Counted from the first letter of the stretch, positions 16,874 to 26,103 are shown. The stretch: 33,538 bases of DNA from Granulosicoccus sp. (GCA_020627685.1 JAHDGK010000026.1:36666-70203); one strand, 5' to 3'. Program-made: numbers and translations. Notes: generated from the sequence alone by a model not told the origin.

Positions 16874-18082
16874 TCAGTAATTGCCGGATACAGACTCGCT
16901 AATTCTGCGTGTTGCAGCCTCAACCGCTGCTGCACCATGAGGGATTTTTAGCGCTTTAAGCCCGGCATCGATACAGGCCAGCACACCAAGTAACGTGGGC
17001 GGATTCAAATGCCCCATATGTCCGATGCGAAACACATTATCTAGAATGGCCTCCGTGGAGCGCGATCCTAAACCCACCCCCAAGGTAACGCCCATTTCCT
17101 GCTCACACCAACGACGCAAGCGCACAGCTTGCCCACTACCGGTTGAAATAGCGGTGACAGCCAAGGATCGGTTAGCTACCTCAGGTACCCTACATCGCAG
17201 ATCACCGTCTATACCCCATGCATCTACAGCGCTCCACACACACTGAGCGAGTATTCTATGGCGATTCCAGACCGCATCGATTCCTTCCTCCATGATCATA
17301 TCAAGCGCTTCACGAAGACCATACAAATGATGCGTAGGCGGCGTGCCACAAAAATGTTCGGGGAACATTGTAGGCTGAACTCTAGGCTTCATATCCCAAT
17401 AGGGTGTATTCAAATTTGCGGTCTCGTGATGGCTCCACACACGCTCTCCTATAAACAACAACGCAATACCAGGAGGTGTCATCAAACCCTTTTGACTGGC
17501 ACTTAGAAGTACGTCTGCACCGAGCCCATCCATGTCAAACGGTTCGCACCCAAAGGAGGCGATTGCATCGATCATAAGTAGTGCGGGATGCCCCACATGA
17601 TCTAACGTGTTCCTTATGGAGGCTATATCGTTGCGTGATGAAACTGCGGTATCCGTTTGAACCGATAAAACGGCTTTAATCTGTCGCCCGGTATCTCCTT
17701 CCAGCATCGATGCGAGTTTCTCCTGATCAATAGCGATACCCGGTTCGACCTCCAGCGATACCACATCAATGCCTAAGCCAGCGGCCATAATCGCCCAGCC
17801 TTCCCCAAACCGGCCGGTGTTGATGACTAGTATCCGGTCTCCTCGACTGAACAAGTTGCACAAGCTCGCTTCCCAGACTGCATGCCCGTTACCGTGATAA
17901 ATAGCGACGTCGCCACTGCAATTTGCCAGACGCTTTAAGTCACTAATGACTGACTTGGTGATATCCACCAGTTCGCCTTCATAAATATTTGGCGAGGCGC
18001 GATGCATCGCTCGTTGCACACGATCCGGAACAATGGATGGGCCGGGAATAGCCAGATGGTGAGGACCGTACGCTAGTGACAT
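16874..18082 (-). CDS. Class V PLP-dependent aminotransferase, serine/alanine-glyoxylate type
   Basis: A 402-residue fold-type I aminotransferase. It has an N-terminal I-P-G-P-S motif, the phosphate-binding G-N-G-H-A-V-W-E-A region (64-72), the V-Q-T-D-T-A-V-S-S region (141-149), the PLP-ring Asp172 and the Schiff-base Lys198 in S-A-S-Q-K-G-L. The family includes serine-glyoxylate, alanine-glyoxylate, ureidoglycine-glyoxylate and pyridoxamine-pyruvate transaminases; the sequence alone does not choose among them. It transfers an amino group to a small oxo-acid in the cytoplasm. It is divergent from the DUF1330/dehydrogenase operon, with which it may share a pathway. No clear ribosome binding site precedes the ATG. 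Confidence 0.9.
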   Translation of the reverse strand: MSLAYGPHHLAIPGPSIVPDRVQRAMHRASPNIYEGELVDITKSVISDLKRLANCSGDVAIYHGNGHAVWEASLCNLFSRGDRILVINTGRFGEGWAIMAAGLGIDVVSLEVEPGIAIDQEKLASMLEGDTGRQIKAVLSVQTDTAVSSRNDIASIRNTLDHVGHPALLMIDAIASFGCEPFDMDGLGADVLLSASQKGLMTPPGIALLFIGERVWSHHETANLNTPYWDMKPRVQPTMFPEHFCGTPPTHHLYGLREALDMIMEEGIDAVWNRHRILAQCVWSAVDAWGIDGDLRCRVPEVANRSLAVTAISTGSGQAVRLRRWCEQEMGVTLGVGLGSRSTEAILDNVFRIGHMGHLNPPTLLGVLACIDAGLKALKIPHGAAAVEAATRRISESVSGNY

Positions 18083-18121
18083 AGTGGGAAAGCTAAAAAC
18101 CGGAATAGGATACTGCCTGAC

Positions 18122-18151
18122 TTTACACCAAAGCTCCGATTATTCGATACC
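18122..18151 (+). promoter_or_regulatory. Possible sigma70-type promoter for the DUF1330 gene
   Basis: TTTACA (18122-18127) matches the -35 consensus at 5 of 6 positions. GATACC (18146-18151), 18 nt downstream, is only a 3 of 6 match to the -10 box. The site lies about 40 bp before the start at 18190, a suitable distance. Sequence match alone is weak. Confidence 0.3.
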
Positions 18152-18189
18152 ATGAGGCACGTTCTTTACTGAAACTTGGAGACACAAAA

Positions 18190-18480
18190 ATGGCAAAAGG
18201 CTACTGGATCGCGAACGTCACTGTCACTGACGAAGAAAACTACCCCGAGTATCTGAAAGCCGGGGCTCCTGTTTACGAAAAATACGGCGCGCGATTTGTT
18301 GTTCGCGGCGGTCGTTGCCAAGGTATGGAAGGCTCTACGCATCCCAGAAACGTTGTTGTGGAATTCAAAGACTATGAGACAGCGGTAGAAGCCTATAACA
18401 GCGAGGAATATCAAATCGCTAAAGCGCTAAGAAATAAATACGCTGACTCCAATTTTCTTATTGTTGAAGGGTTCGAGTAG
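18190..18480 (+). CDS. DUF1330 domain protein (dimeric alpha-beta barrel fold)
   Basis: A 96-residue protein with the DUF1330 pattern: a K-G-Y-W-I-A-N-V-T-V-T-D opening, Y-L-K-A-G-A-P-V-Y-E-K-Y-G-A-R-F-V-V-R-G-G and N-V-V-V-E-F-K-D-Y-E-T-A. DUF1330 proteins have a ferredoxin-like dimeric fold and no established general function; they often sit beside catabolic genes. The start is supported by GGAG at 18178-18181, 8 nt upstream. It is followed 36 bp later by the dehydrogenase gene, so the two are probably one operon. Confidence 0.92.
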   Translation: MAKGYWIANVTVTDEENYPEYLKAGAPVYEKYGARFVVRGGRCQGMEGSTHPRNVVVEFKDYETAVEAYNSEEYQIAKALRNKYADSNFLIVEGFE

Positions 18481-18516
18481 CCCGGTAAATTCTGCCACTT
18501 GTGAGAGGCACATCTG

Positions 18517-19824
18517 ATGTACATGTACCAACAGCTGTTACACAGAGCATCTACTCAAAATCCGATTAAGGTAGGGCTCATCGGCGCGGGTAAATTTGGC
18601 AGTATGTTTCTCTCACAAGTGCCTTCAACACCAGGTCTGACAGTCAGTACTATTGCAGATCTGAATCCTGCCGGTGCCATGGCAGCTTGTCGTTCCGTTG
18701 GATGGTCAGATGAGCTCATTAGTACCACGCGCTTTACCGATGATGCCGAGCAGATGCTGAACCAAGCAGATGTTGACGTCGTCGTTGAAGCAACCGGCAA
18801 TCCTGTTGTTGGACTCAAACACGGCAAACTAGCGATAGACAATGGGCTTCACATTGTCATGGTCAATGTCGAAGCAGATGTCCTTGCCGGCGCAGTGCTC
18901 GCGGAAGAAGCGCGTAAAGCTTCAGTTGTTTTCTCCATGGCTTACGGAGATCAACCTGCCCTCACCTGTGAACTTGTGGAGTGGGCCCGATCGAGTGGTT
19001 TCCAGGTTGTTGCAGCAGGCAAAGGTACAAAGTATCAACCTGCATATCATCACTCAACACCCGACACGGTATGGGAACACTATGGACTAAACGCTCAACA
19101 GGCTCACGAAGCCGGCATGAACAGCCAAATGTTCAACAGCTTTCTGGACGGTACCAAATCCGCTTTAGAAATGGCTGCTATCTCTAATGCAACCGGATTA
19201 GCAGCACCCAGCGAAGGCTTACTCTTTCCACCGGCAGGTATGGATGACCTGGCCCATGTACTTCGCCCGCGCAACGACGGCGGTATTCTTGAATCGGCTG
19301 GACAAGTAGAAGTTGTGTCCTCTTTAGAACGAGACGGCCGACCTGTTTATAAAGACTTACGCTGGGGTGTGTATGTCGTAGTCGAAGCCCCTAATGACTA
19401 TGCAGCAGCGTGTTTCAAACAATATGGAATGAACACCGATGACAGTGGGCGTTACTCTGCCATGTACAAACCATTCCACTTAATTGGACTTGAACTCAAT
19501 CTCTCTATACTGTCTGCAGCACTCCTCAATACACCGACCGGTAGCACTCAGAGTTTTAACGCTGATGTTGTCGCCACCGCCAAGAAAAACTTAAAAGCTG
19601 GTGAGGTCTTAGATGGTGAAGGAGGATATACCGTTTGGGGAAAGTTATATCCGGCAAAAATATCGACAAGCATTGGAGGCCTGCCCATTGGCTTAGCCAG
19701 CCACGTCACGTTAAAACGAGACATTGCTATTAACCAGCCAGTTTTATGGCAGGACGTTGATATAGATAAGACGCAAGAAGCCGTAAAGTTACGCCTGCAG
19801 ATGGAATCGAGCTTAGCGCCCTGA
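18517..19824 (+). CDS. NAD(P)-dependent dehydrogenase with SAF domain (predicted homoserine-dehydrogenase-like)
   Basis: A 435-residue protein with an N-terminal Rossmann fold (I-K-V-G-L-I-G-A-G-K-F-G, glycine motif at 23-28) followed by the V-V-E-A-T-G-N-P segment common to Gfo/Idh and homoserine dehydrogenase-like enzymes. The C-terminal part (about 345-425) resembles an SAF domain (K-K-N-L-K-A-G-E-V-L-D-G-E-G-G). This combination matches the family annotated as predicted homoserine dehydrogenase with SAF domain, whose real substrates are mostly unassigned small hydroxy acids. The ATG at 18517 has GAGAGG 8 nt upstream; an in-frame ATG at 18523 is less well placed. The gene converges on the FAD oxidoreductase gene. 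Confidence 0.87.
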   Translation: MYMYQQLLHRASTQNPIKVGLIGAGKFGSMFLSQVPSTPGLTVSTIADLNPAGAMAACRSVGWSDELISTTRFTDDAEQMLNQADVDVVVEATGNPVVGLKHGKLAIDNGLHIVMVNVEADVLAGAVLAEEARKASVVFSMAYGDQPALTCELVEWARSSGFQVVAAGKGTKYQPAYHHSTPDTVWEHYGLNAQQAHEAGMNSQMFNSFLDGTKSALEMAAISNATGLAAPSEGLLFPPAGMDDLAHVLRPRNDGGILESAGQVEVVSSLERDGRPVYKDLRWGVYVVVEAPNDYAAACFKQYGMNTDDSGRYSAMYKPFHLIGLELNLSILSAALLNTPTGSTQSFNADVVATAKKNLKAGEVLDGEGGYTVWGKLYPAKISTSIGGLPIGLASHVTLKRDIAINQPVLWQDVDIDKTQEAVKLRLQMESSLAP

Positions 19825-19879
19825 TTCCATAATCTCACAAGCAACTATTGGCCGTTCTGCGCGTATTAGATAGCAGGAT

Positions 19880-21187
19880 TTAGCCGATAACTGAAAAACT
19901 AGACTCCATGTTTATGGGTCGCTTTCGAGAGTAAAAGCCTGCGTCTATAGTGTGGTTGATATACGGTAAGTTAAATTGAAGTGGCCGGGTATCATGATCA
20001 TTTCCAGACTCGCAGTATTCAACTAGCGATGCCATTAATTTACCGGCTATAGGTGCGTTTTTATATTGATTGCCGCTCGAACCACACGCCATGTAATACC
20101 CGGGCAAACTGGATTTATCATATATGGGTAGCCAGTCTGTTGAAGCGTCGTATAAATCAACAATACCGCGGGTTTTCTGCGGAATACCTAAACTCGGTAC
20201 GCGTTGACCATAGCGCATCGCCTGTGTAGTCCATTGCTCAGTAAATTCCCGGTTATAAACCTTATCGTCCTCTACCCACTGATGCGGGTCGCATTCCGGA
20301 TCTTCGCTGCCTATCAGAATGTGATTACCATGTTCAGGGCGGCAATACAGAGAGATATCGCTGTCGCTAACCATCATTCCGTCTTTTTCAAAATCGTATC
20401 CTTCAGGTGCAGGGACGTGAACCACTTCTTGACGAAGTGCTCGGGTAGTTATCGTCATGTCATCTAAGACATCTGCCATTGCGTTGATCTTGCACGACGC
20501 GGGGCCAGCAACATTCACTACTACAGGCGCATGTAATTCCTCACCTCCCACAAGTCTGACCCCACTTACGCACCCGGCCTTGGTAAGAATTTGGTCTACT
20601 TCAACCCCCATACGGAACTGTGCACCATACGCACGAGCAGCATCCGCAAGATTCTGAGCTGAAAGCGCTGGATCGGTAACGTAGCCGCCATTGGGCCAGT
20701 AAACACCGCCAGTTATACGCTTACCGTTTGACTTACCAAACAGTGGATCATCGGCAGCTCTGGGTGGCGTGAAGCTCTCTAAATTGTAGAGTGGAAGTCT
20801 TTCAGCGATGGTCTCTGCTGACCAGTCTTCGTAAGGGCAATCCAGTCGACGGCTATTTTCCATATGGTTCACTAGAAACCCATTGGATTCCGACTTCATC
20901 ACCAAACAACCGGTTTGGACAAACCGGGATAATGGAGTATCTCCGGATAACTCGAGGTATTCGGGCCAATCGCGCCAGTAGTGAAACCCCTCCCAGGCAA
21001 ACGCAGTTCCATCGAACGTTGAATAATGCATTCTGATGCAGGCGCAGGAGCCAGCAGTTGAACCATGACCTACCTGCGAATTGCGATCGACAGTCAACGT
21101 TTTCTTACCAGTCTTCGCCAGCTCAAAAGCCACGGCTGCGCCAATAACTCCAGCGCCAATAATAATTACGTCAGCGGTATTGCTCAT
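19880..21187 (-). CDS. FAD-dependent amine/amino-acid oxidoreductase, DAO family
   Basis: A 435-residue flavoprotein. The N-terminal dinucleotide-binding motif is D-V-I-I-I-G-A-G-V-I-G (glycines 11-16), with Asp34 at the end of the second strand and the DAO-type G-H-G-S-T-A-G-S (40-47). The C-terminal M-A-C-G-S-S-G-N-Q-Y-K block is the second FAD contact region. The family includes sarcosine, glycine and D-amino-acid oxidases and dehydrogenases, which oxidise a C-N bond. No separate electron-transfer subunit is next to it. It is convergent with the SAF-domain dehydrogenase and lies 170 bp from the XRE regulator on the same strand. Confidence 0.9.
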   Translation of the reverse strand: MSNTADVIIIGAGVIGAAVAFELAKTGKKTLTVDRNSQVGHGSTAGSCACIRMHYSTFDGTAFAWEGFHYWRDWPEYLELSGDTPLSRFVQTGCLVMKSESNGFLVNHMENSRRLDCPYEDWSAETIAERLPLYNLESFTPPRAADDPLFGKSNGKRITGGVYWPNGGYVTDPALSAQNLADAARAYGAQFRMGVEVDQILTKAGCVSGVRLVGGEELHAPVVVNVAGPASCKINAMADVLDDMTITTRALRQEVVHVPAPEGYDFEKDGMMVSDSDISLYCRPEHGNHILIGSEDPECDPHQWVEDDKVYNREFTEQWTTQAMRYGQRVPSLGIPQKTRGIVDLYDASTDWLPIYDKSSLPGYYMACGSSGNQYKNAPIAGKLMASLVEYCESGNDHDTRPLQFNLPYINHTIDAGFYSRKRPINMESSFSVIG

Positions 21188-21357
21188 CGGGTTAACTCAG
21201 GATGTTGGTAGGTATAAAGGATATGTTATCAGGATCGTATGTTAGCTCTGGACTCATCTGTCCGAGCAGCACAATACCACCAAATTTGCCTTGACCTTAA
21301 TCCTAGTCGCGACGCTTTAAGCCAAAAAAGGTCGCTAACTCATTCCGCAGGACGAAT

Positions 21358-21657
21358 CTAGCCAGCCGCTGAGATCTTTTCGGAAATGCGTGCCCTATGC
21401 TCTTGCAAGCGTTCTTTGTCGTCTGTATCGAACAGTTTCAGACCGACAAGTGTCGCGGCTTCAAAAAACAGCCCTACGCTGATCCCCAGATCGCCACGCT
21501 CAATTTTATTCAGTGTGCCGCGATTAATTCCAGCCTGCATGGCTAGGTCCACTTCACTCATCCCACGTTGTTTACGGGCAAGTTTAATCATCTGCCCCAG
21601 CAGTAGAATCGATTCGGTCGTGAATTCTGTGTAGTTTCTTTCTTCTGGAGATTGCAT
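21358..21657 (-). CDS. XRE-family helix-turn-helix transcriptional regulator
   Basis: A small DNA-binding protein with the Cro/C1-type helix-turn-helix L-A-R-K-Q-R-G-M-S-E-V-D-L-A and G-I-N-R-G-T-L-N-K-I-E-R-G-D. No sensor domain follows. The frame opens at 21708 (116 residues), but the first 17 residues look unlike the family. The ATG at 21657 gives 99 residues and is preferred with little confidence; neither start has a strong ribosome binding site. There is no HipA or RelE-like toxin beside it. It lies downstream of the glycosidase operon and upstream of the FAD oxidoreductase on the same strand, so it could regulate the latter. Confidence 0.85.
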   Translation of the reverse strand: MQSPEERNYTEFTTESILLLGQMIKLARKQRGMSEVDLAMQAGINRGTLNKIERGDLGISVGLFFEAATLVGLKLFDTDDKERLQEHRARISEKISAAG

Positions 21658-21815
21658 GGTTAGTCGTGGCTCCACGTTACTCAGCTGGCACACCCACTCA
21701 CCGTGCATGCGCTATGCCACCCTAACCAGAGCTGGACTGAATCTGTCGACCTTGCAGCTCACCGAGCAGAACTTTTGTGCACGTCTGCCGATTTTCCGAC
21801 AGACATGCAGAGCCA

Positions 21816-23099
21816 TCAAGCAGCGTTACTTATAAACTCCATAACCATGGCCGCCGTCCACGTGAATGTGCTACCGCCACATGGCTCACCCGTATTGGGA
21901 TCGTAGTACTCGGCAAATCCGGACTGATTTATGAGCTCCAAACTTGACGACTCAATACGCTGTACGAGTTCTATATGGCCTGCTCTTCGTAAACCATCGG
22001 CAATGAGATAGTTAACAATAAGCCAACTAGGGCCCCGCCAATAACGTTTGGAATCGTAGCGTTCGTCCGTTGGATCATGACTGGGCACCAAATATTTCGC
22101 TGACTTACTAAGCTCATCTATACGTTGCGCCACAGCAGCAGATCGATTCTCCGGAAGCGCTGCGATGACAGGAATCAGGCCACCCACTGAAGCACTGTCG
22201 ACCAACTCGCGACCTTCACGGTCGTAACACAGATATTGTTGAAGAGAATTGCTCCACAGCGTTTCCAGTGCGTTCAACCCAAAGGCTGCACGCTCTTTAT
22301 TGCGCTGAGCAATGTCTTCACGGCCCAGACGACTAGCTAGCTCAGCAATGTCAGCGCATGAGCGAATAAGAATGGCGTTAAACCCCGGGTCAACAACCTT
22401 AAAAGGTGATGCATCATGAAGCACGCTGTTGTCCCAACCCAGACTTCTAAAATGCTGGACTAACCAGATATAACGATCATACTGAGCTGCTGTAGGGCGA
22501 TGGTCGGCACTAGCATGTTGCAAATCACGTCGTTGATAAGGCTCCAAGCCTTCTGTAGGCACACGGTCTAAGGCGATGTCCCAATCAACTGAGTTGTCCC
22601 GGCCGGACTCCCATGGATGAATCAATGCAACCAGACCCGTACCGTGTGGATCTCTGTTGGCATAAAACCATTCGTGCCATCGGTCAATTTTAACTAATAG
22701 TTCTGCAGCTTCTTTATTCGCCAATTCAGTGTCTTTCGCCCGATCAAACAATCGCAAGGCGGCGAAGCCTGCAACCGGCGGCTGAGTAATACCTGTCGTT
22801 GGAATTTTTCTACCGGTACTCCATACCTCTGGCCCCGGGAAATAACCATCATCCATCTCGTGGAAAACAATATGGGGAACCATCCCATCATCCCATTGAT
22901 GTTCGAACAGAGTCTTCATTTCGGCCCAGGCGCGCGCCTCATCAATGTGCTGCTGTCCAATTGAAACAAGACACGAATCCCAATTCCACTGGAATGGATA
23001 TAACCCACTGGTTGGAACCGTGTAATGACCTCGATCATTTACGCGAAGCACTTCTACTGCGCGCTCATACATGGACTGCTGGACGTTATTAGAATTCAT
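21816..23099 (-). CDS. GH63-like glycosidase, probable mannosylglycerate/glucosylglycerate hydrolase type
   Basis: A 427-residue (alpha/alpha)6-barrel glycosidase without a signal peptide. The conserved segments are G-L-Y-P-F-Q-W-N-W-D-S (32-42), H-P-W-E-S-G-R-D-N-S (161-170) and E-Y-Y-D-P-N-T-G-E-P near the C-terminus. By comparison with characterised GH63-type mannosylglycerate/glucosylglycerate hydrolases, Asp168 and Glu397 are the likely acid and base. Its position as the last gene of a sugar ABC operon and its cytoplasmic location indicate that it hydrolyses an imported small glycoside. A glycosylglycerate osmolyte is the favoured substrate; trehalose-like or other alpha-glucosides remain possible. 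The ATG at 23099 has only a weak ribosome binding site. Confidence 0.82.
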   Translation of the reverse strand: MNSNNVQQSMYERAVEVLRVNDRGHYTVPTSGLYPFQWNWDSCLVSIGQQHIDEARAWAEMKTLFEHQWDDGMVPHIVFHEMDDGYFPGPEVWSTGRKIPTTGITQPPVAGFAALRLFDRAKDTELANKEAAELLVKIDRWHEWFYANRDPHGTGLVALIHPWESGRDNSVDWDIALDRVPTEGLEPYQRRDLQHASADHRPTAAQYDRYIWLVQHFRSLGWDNSVLHDASPFKVVDPGFNAILIRSCADIAELASRLGREDIAQRNKERAAFGLNALETLWSNSLQQYLCYDREGRELVDSASVGGLIPVIAALPENRSAAVAQRIDELSKSAKYLVPSHDPTDERYDSKRYWRGPSWLIVNYLIADGLRRAGHIELVQRIESSSLELINQSGFAEYYDPNTGEPCGGSTFTWTAAMVMEFISNAA

Positions 23100-23155
23100 G
23101 ATTCTCTATGTATGGAAAGACAGACTAAAAACCGACAAATGCAATTGAATAGCGA

Positions 23156-24229
23156 TTAGTTAATTGCCAGTTCAGATTCGGGGTCAAACCAACGCACTCG
23201 ATCTGGTTGCGGCGACCATTGTAGCGTATCTCCCGGACTAACCTTCGCATCACTATCCAGTACGATTCTAAACAGCTGATCGTCAACCTTGCAGCTTGCG
23301 AGCAAATGAGAGCCGAGAGGTTCCAAAATTCTGACACCTGCCGACAAGCTGTCATCATTTGCGGCACTACCATTGCCTGACGGGCCATGAACCACAATAT
23401 CCTCAGGCCGAATTGCAAATTTCAGCGTTTTACTCGAGCTATTGGGTCCTTTAATCTTTACGCCGTTGACATTCCACCAACCATCGCCGGCGTTCTCGGC
23501 GCTCAGAAAATTCATCGGCGGATTACCTATAAACGAGGCCACGAAGTGCGCAGCAGGATTTCGATAGACTTCCACCGCGCTGGATGCCTGCACAATTTTC
23601 CCACCATTCATGATGGCAATTCTGTCAGCCATACTCATCGCTTCGACCTGATCGTGAGTAACGTAAATGGTGGTTGTCTTACTTTCAGCCAGCACCGATT
23701 TAAGTTCCGCTCTCATCTCCATGCGAAGCAGCGCATCAAGATTCGATAAGGGCTCATCCATCAGCAACACCTCGGGCTCTGTTGCCAATGCTCGGGCTAC
23801 CGCTACTCGCTGACGCTGACCACCACTTAATTGTCCGGAGTATCTTTTCAGCAAGCCTTCGATATGCATAAGAGTGGCCGTCTTTTCAACGCGCCTGTCT
23901 ATTTCCGCTTGATCGACTTTCGACATACGAAGGCCAAACGCTATATTTTCAAATACCGTCAGGTGTGGAAAAACCGCATAGTTTTGAAAAACCATAGCGA
24001 TGCCTCTGTCTTTTGGTGCAAGCTGATCAACTCTTTTGTCACCAATCCACACTTCACCGGTGGTCGCCGTTTCAAGACCTGCAACAATTCGCAGAAGCGT
24101 CGTTTTGCCGCAACCGGAAGCTCCTAGTAAAACCAGGAACTCCTCGTCAGCAACTGTCATGTCTATAGAATGCAGTGCGTGTGTATTTCCGTACTGCTTT
24201 GCAACTTGTTTAATTTTAATTTCAGCCAT
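23156..24229 (-). CDS. Sugar ABC importer ATPase, MalK/UgpC type
   Basis: A 357-residue ATPase. Walker A is G-A-S-G-C-G-K-T-T (36-44), the Q-loop F-Q-N-Y-A-V-F-P-H (81-89), the signature L-S-G-G-Q (134-138) and Walker B V-L-L-M-D-E-P (154-160). The Y-V-T-H-D-Q-V-E-A-M segment carries the switch His. The C-terminal OB-like regulatory domain starts at about residue 240, the MalK/UgpC arrangement. GAGG 8 nt before the ATG supports the start. It lies 49 bp after the 24279 permease gene and 56 bp before the glycosidase, so the whole set is likely one operon. Confidence 0.95.
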   Translation of the reverse strand: MAEIKIKQVAKQYGNTHALHSIDMTVADEEFLVLLGASGCGKTTLLRIVAGLETATTGEVWIGDKRVDQLAPKDRGIAMVFQNYAVFPHLTVFENIAFGLRMSKVDQAEIDRRVEKTATLMHIEGLLKRYSGQLSGGQRQRVAVARALATEPEVLLMDEPLSNLDALLRMEMRAELKSVLAESKTTTIYVTHDQVEAMSMADRIAIMNGGKIVQASSAVEVYRNPAAHFVASFIGNPPMNFLSAENAGDGWWNVNGVKIKGPNSSSKTLKFAIRPEDIVVHGPSGNGSAANDDSLSAGVRILEPLGSHLLASCKVDDQLFRIVLDSDAKVSPGDTLQWSPQPDRVRWFDPESELAIN

Positions 24230-24278
24230 TGTGGTGTCCTCAGTATTAGTTGAATAGCAAGCGATCGCAGAAACTTAT

Positions 24279-25124
24279 CTAGCGATTTGCAATGCCCCAC
24301 ATGGAAAAGAGGTACTTGCGCACCATGAAAATGAACAGTAGAGCCGGAAGAACGAGTACAGCCCCACCGGCAAATTTAAGATGAAGTGGTGAATCACTAA
24401 GCCCCTGCAACAAGAATGCAGGTAGGGTCCTATTCTCAATGGTTAGCACCGCTGCAGCGAACACTTCATTCCAGGAAATAACAAACGCGAAGATGGCAGA
24501 CGCGGCTATTCCGGGTAGAACCAACGGAAAAATAACCTTCATAAAGGCCTGAAATCGGTTACAGCCCAGAGTCCAGGCAGCCTCTTCTAGTTCGATCGGA
24601 ATGCCTGAAAACAGTGAATAGGTGATGAGTACGGCGAAAGGTAAAGCCAACGTTGTATGTACGAAAGCTAATCCAAGTACTGAATCATCTAATCCCACTC
24701 TTATATACATAACTGCAAGTGGCAATGCTAAAAGCGGTAATGGAAACGCTCGTGTCATCAATACTAATACGCGAAAAGTATCCTTACCTCGGAAGTCGAA
24801 TCTGGACAATGCGTATCCAGCAGGCGCTCCAGCAGATATTGACAAGATCATGGTGACTGTCGCGACCTTGATAGAATTCCACAAAGCCTGACCGACCCCG
24901 GCATAGTTCATAAAGAACTTCAAACTTTCAGTGTCTACAACAGGGAATGCTTTTTTAGGGTAAGAAGCTACTGCTTCGGGCGATGAAAACGTATTCACCA
25001 GCAACAAGTAAATAGGTACCAATACCCAAAGACATAAGAGAACTACCGCACCCGTAAAAAAGTATTTATGCCAAGAACCTGCAGATTGTACGGGGCCAGA
25101 TCCGAAACGATTTGCTTCACTCAT
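24279..25124 (-). CDS. Sugar ABC importer permease, MalG type
   Basis: A 281-residue inner-membrane permease of the carbohydrate-uptake class with about six helices. The coupling loop reads E-E-A-A-W-T-L-G-C-N-R-F then V-I-F-P-L-V-L-P-G. The C-terminal S-W-N-E-V-F-A-A helix and closing K-Y-L-F-S-M-W-G are typical of MalG-like subunits. The ATG overlaps the stop of the preceding permease (ATGA), indicating translational coupling. Confidence 0.94.
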   Translation of the reverse strand: MSEANRFGSGPVQSAGSWHKYFFTGAVVLLCLWVLVPIYLLLVNTFSSPEAVASYPKKAFPVVDTESLKFFMNYAGVGQALWNSIKVATVTMILSISAGAPAGYALSRFDFRGKDTFRVLVLMTRAFPLPLLALPLAVMYIRVGLDDSVLGLAFVHTTLALPFAVLITYSLFSGIPIELEEAAWTLGCNRFQAFMKVIFPLVLPGIAASAIFAFVISWNEVFAAAVLTIENRTLPAFLLQGLSDSPLHLKFAGGAVLVLPALLFIFMVRKYLFSMWGIANR

Positions 25125-25969
25125 ACTCTTGCCCCCTTGGGTGTTCTAAGCCCCCACATAATCAACAACGTACAAGCAATAGAAATGGCGAGAATAACCA
25201 TCGCGTAAGCGGCAGCGACATTCGCATCCTGTAAATCAAATTGCCACGTGTATATTTCGCCCATCAAGACCGGAAGGTTCGTACCTCCAAGTGCGACCAC
25301 AACGGCAAACACTTCGAACGCCATAATGATTCGCAAGATCATCGCTGTTTGCAAACTGGGCTTCAGCATAGGCAGAGTAATCTTGGTGAATCGTTTCCAA
25401 CGACCCGCACCGAAGACTTCTGCAGCCTCATAGTATTCTTTTGGTATAAGCCCCATACCGGCCACTAAAATGACTAGCACAATAGCAGTGGCGCGCCAGA
25501 CTTCTGCGACCAGAATAGCGAGGAAGATAGTGCCCTTGCTTTGGTACCCCAATAGACTCATAGGCTGATCGATGAATCCTAAGCCTTGCATAGCACTATT
25601 CAAGAAACCAGTTTGATCGAATATTGCCAGCCAAATGATTCCGGCTGCCAAGTCGGAAATTCCTAAAGGAATCGTCCAAACATAGAGGATTAGGTCTCGG
25701 CCACGCTTCATACCGTTGACCAATGTGGCCATGTATAAAGCTAAGCAAATTTGAAATGGAACCACAGCTAACGCTAGTAGTAGCGTATTAGTGAACGCTG
25801 TGTTGAATTTCCAATGCGAGCTCATCTCTACAAAAAAATCTGAAGTGAACTGCCCGGAATCGTTTACAAAGGCCTGCCAAGCCACTAACCCGAACGGATA
25901 TAAGAAAAACAAACACAGAAAAACAGCTGCAGGCAACAACAAAAGGTAGGGAAGACTTTTCGGATACAT
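25121..25969 (-). CDS. Sugar ABC importer permease, MalF type
   Basis: Inner-membrane permease of 282 residues with about six helices and the coupling loop E-A-A-E-V-F-G-A-G-R-W followed by I-T-L-P-M-L-K-P. The ATG at 25969 is chosen because AGGGG lies 8 nt upstream; the frame extends to an ATG at 25987 that has no ribosome binding site. It partners the 24279 permease. It follows the binding-protein gene after a strong stem-loop. Confidence 0.92.
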   Translation of the reverse strand: MYPKSLPYLLLLPAAVFLCLFFLYPFGLVAWQAFVNDSGQFTSDFFVEMSSHWKFNTAFTNTLLLALAVVPFQICLALYMATLVNGMKRGRDLILYVWTIPLGISDLAAGIIWLAIFDQTGFLNSAMQGLGFIDQPMSLLGYQSKGTIFLAILVAEVWRATAIVLVILVAGMGLIPKEYYEAAEVFGAGRWKRFTKITLPMLKPSLQTAMILRIIMAFEVFAVVVALGGTNLPVLMGEIYTWQFDLQDANVAAAYAMVILAISIACTLLIMWGLRTPKGARV

Positions 25970-26070
25970 ATAACAACCCCTAAACATCAGTGATTAGCGC
26001 GCCAAGGGCTGCGCTAAAATCGGCGAATTACAAAAGTACTTAGGAGGGGGCCGCTTGCGCGGTTAAAACT

Positions 26071-26103
26071 CTCACGCTGAGCTTAATGAAAGCTCAGCGT
26101 GAG
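26071..26103 (-). terminator. Perfect 14-bp stem-loop between binding-protein and permease genes
   Basis: CTCACGCTGAGCTT (26071-26084) pairs exactly with its inverse at 26090-26103 around a 5-nt loop, 16 nt after the binding-protein stop. On the transcribed strand it is followed by AGTTTTAACC, a short T-run. It should work as a partial terminator or 3'-end stabiliser, letting some transcription continue into the permease genes while keeping binding-protein mRNA abundant. Confidence 0.85.

Noticed and set aside
21358-21708. Antitoxin of a toxin-antitoxin pair
   Set aside because: The XRE protein has no HipA, RelE or similar small partner on either side.
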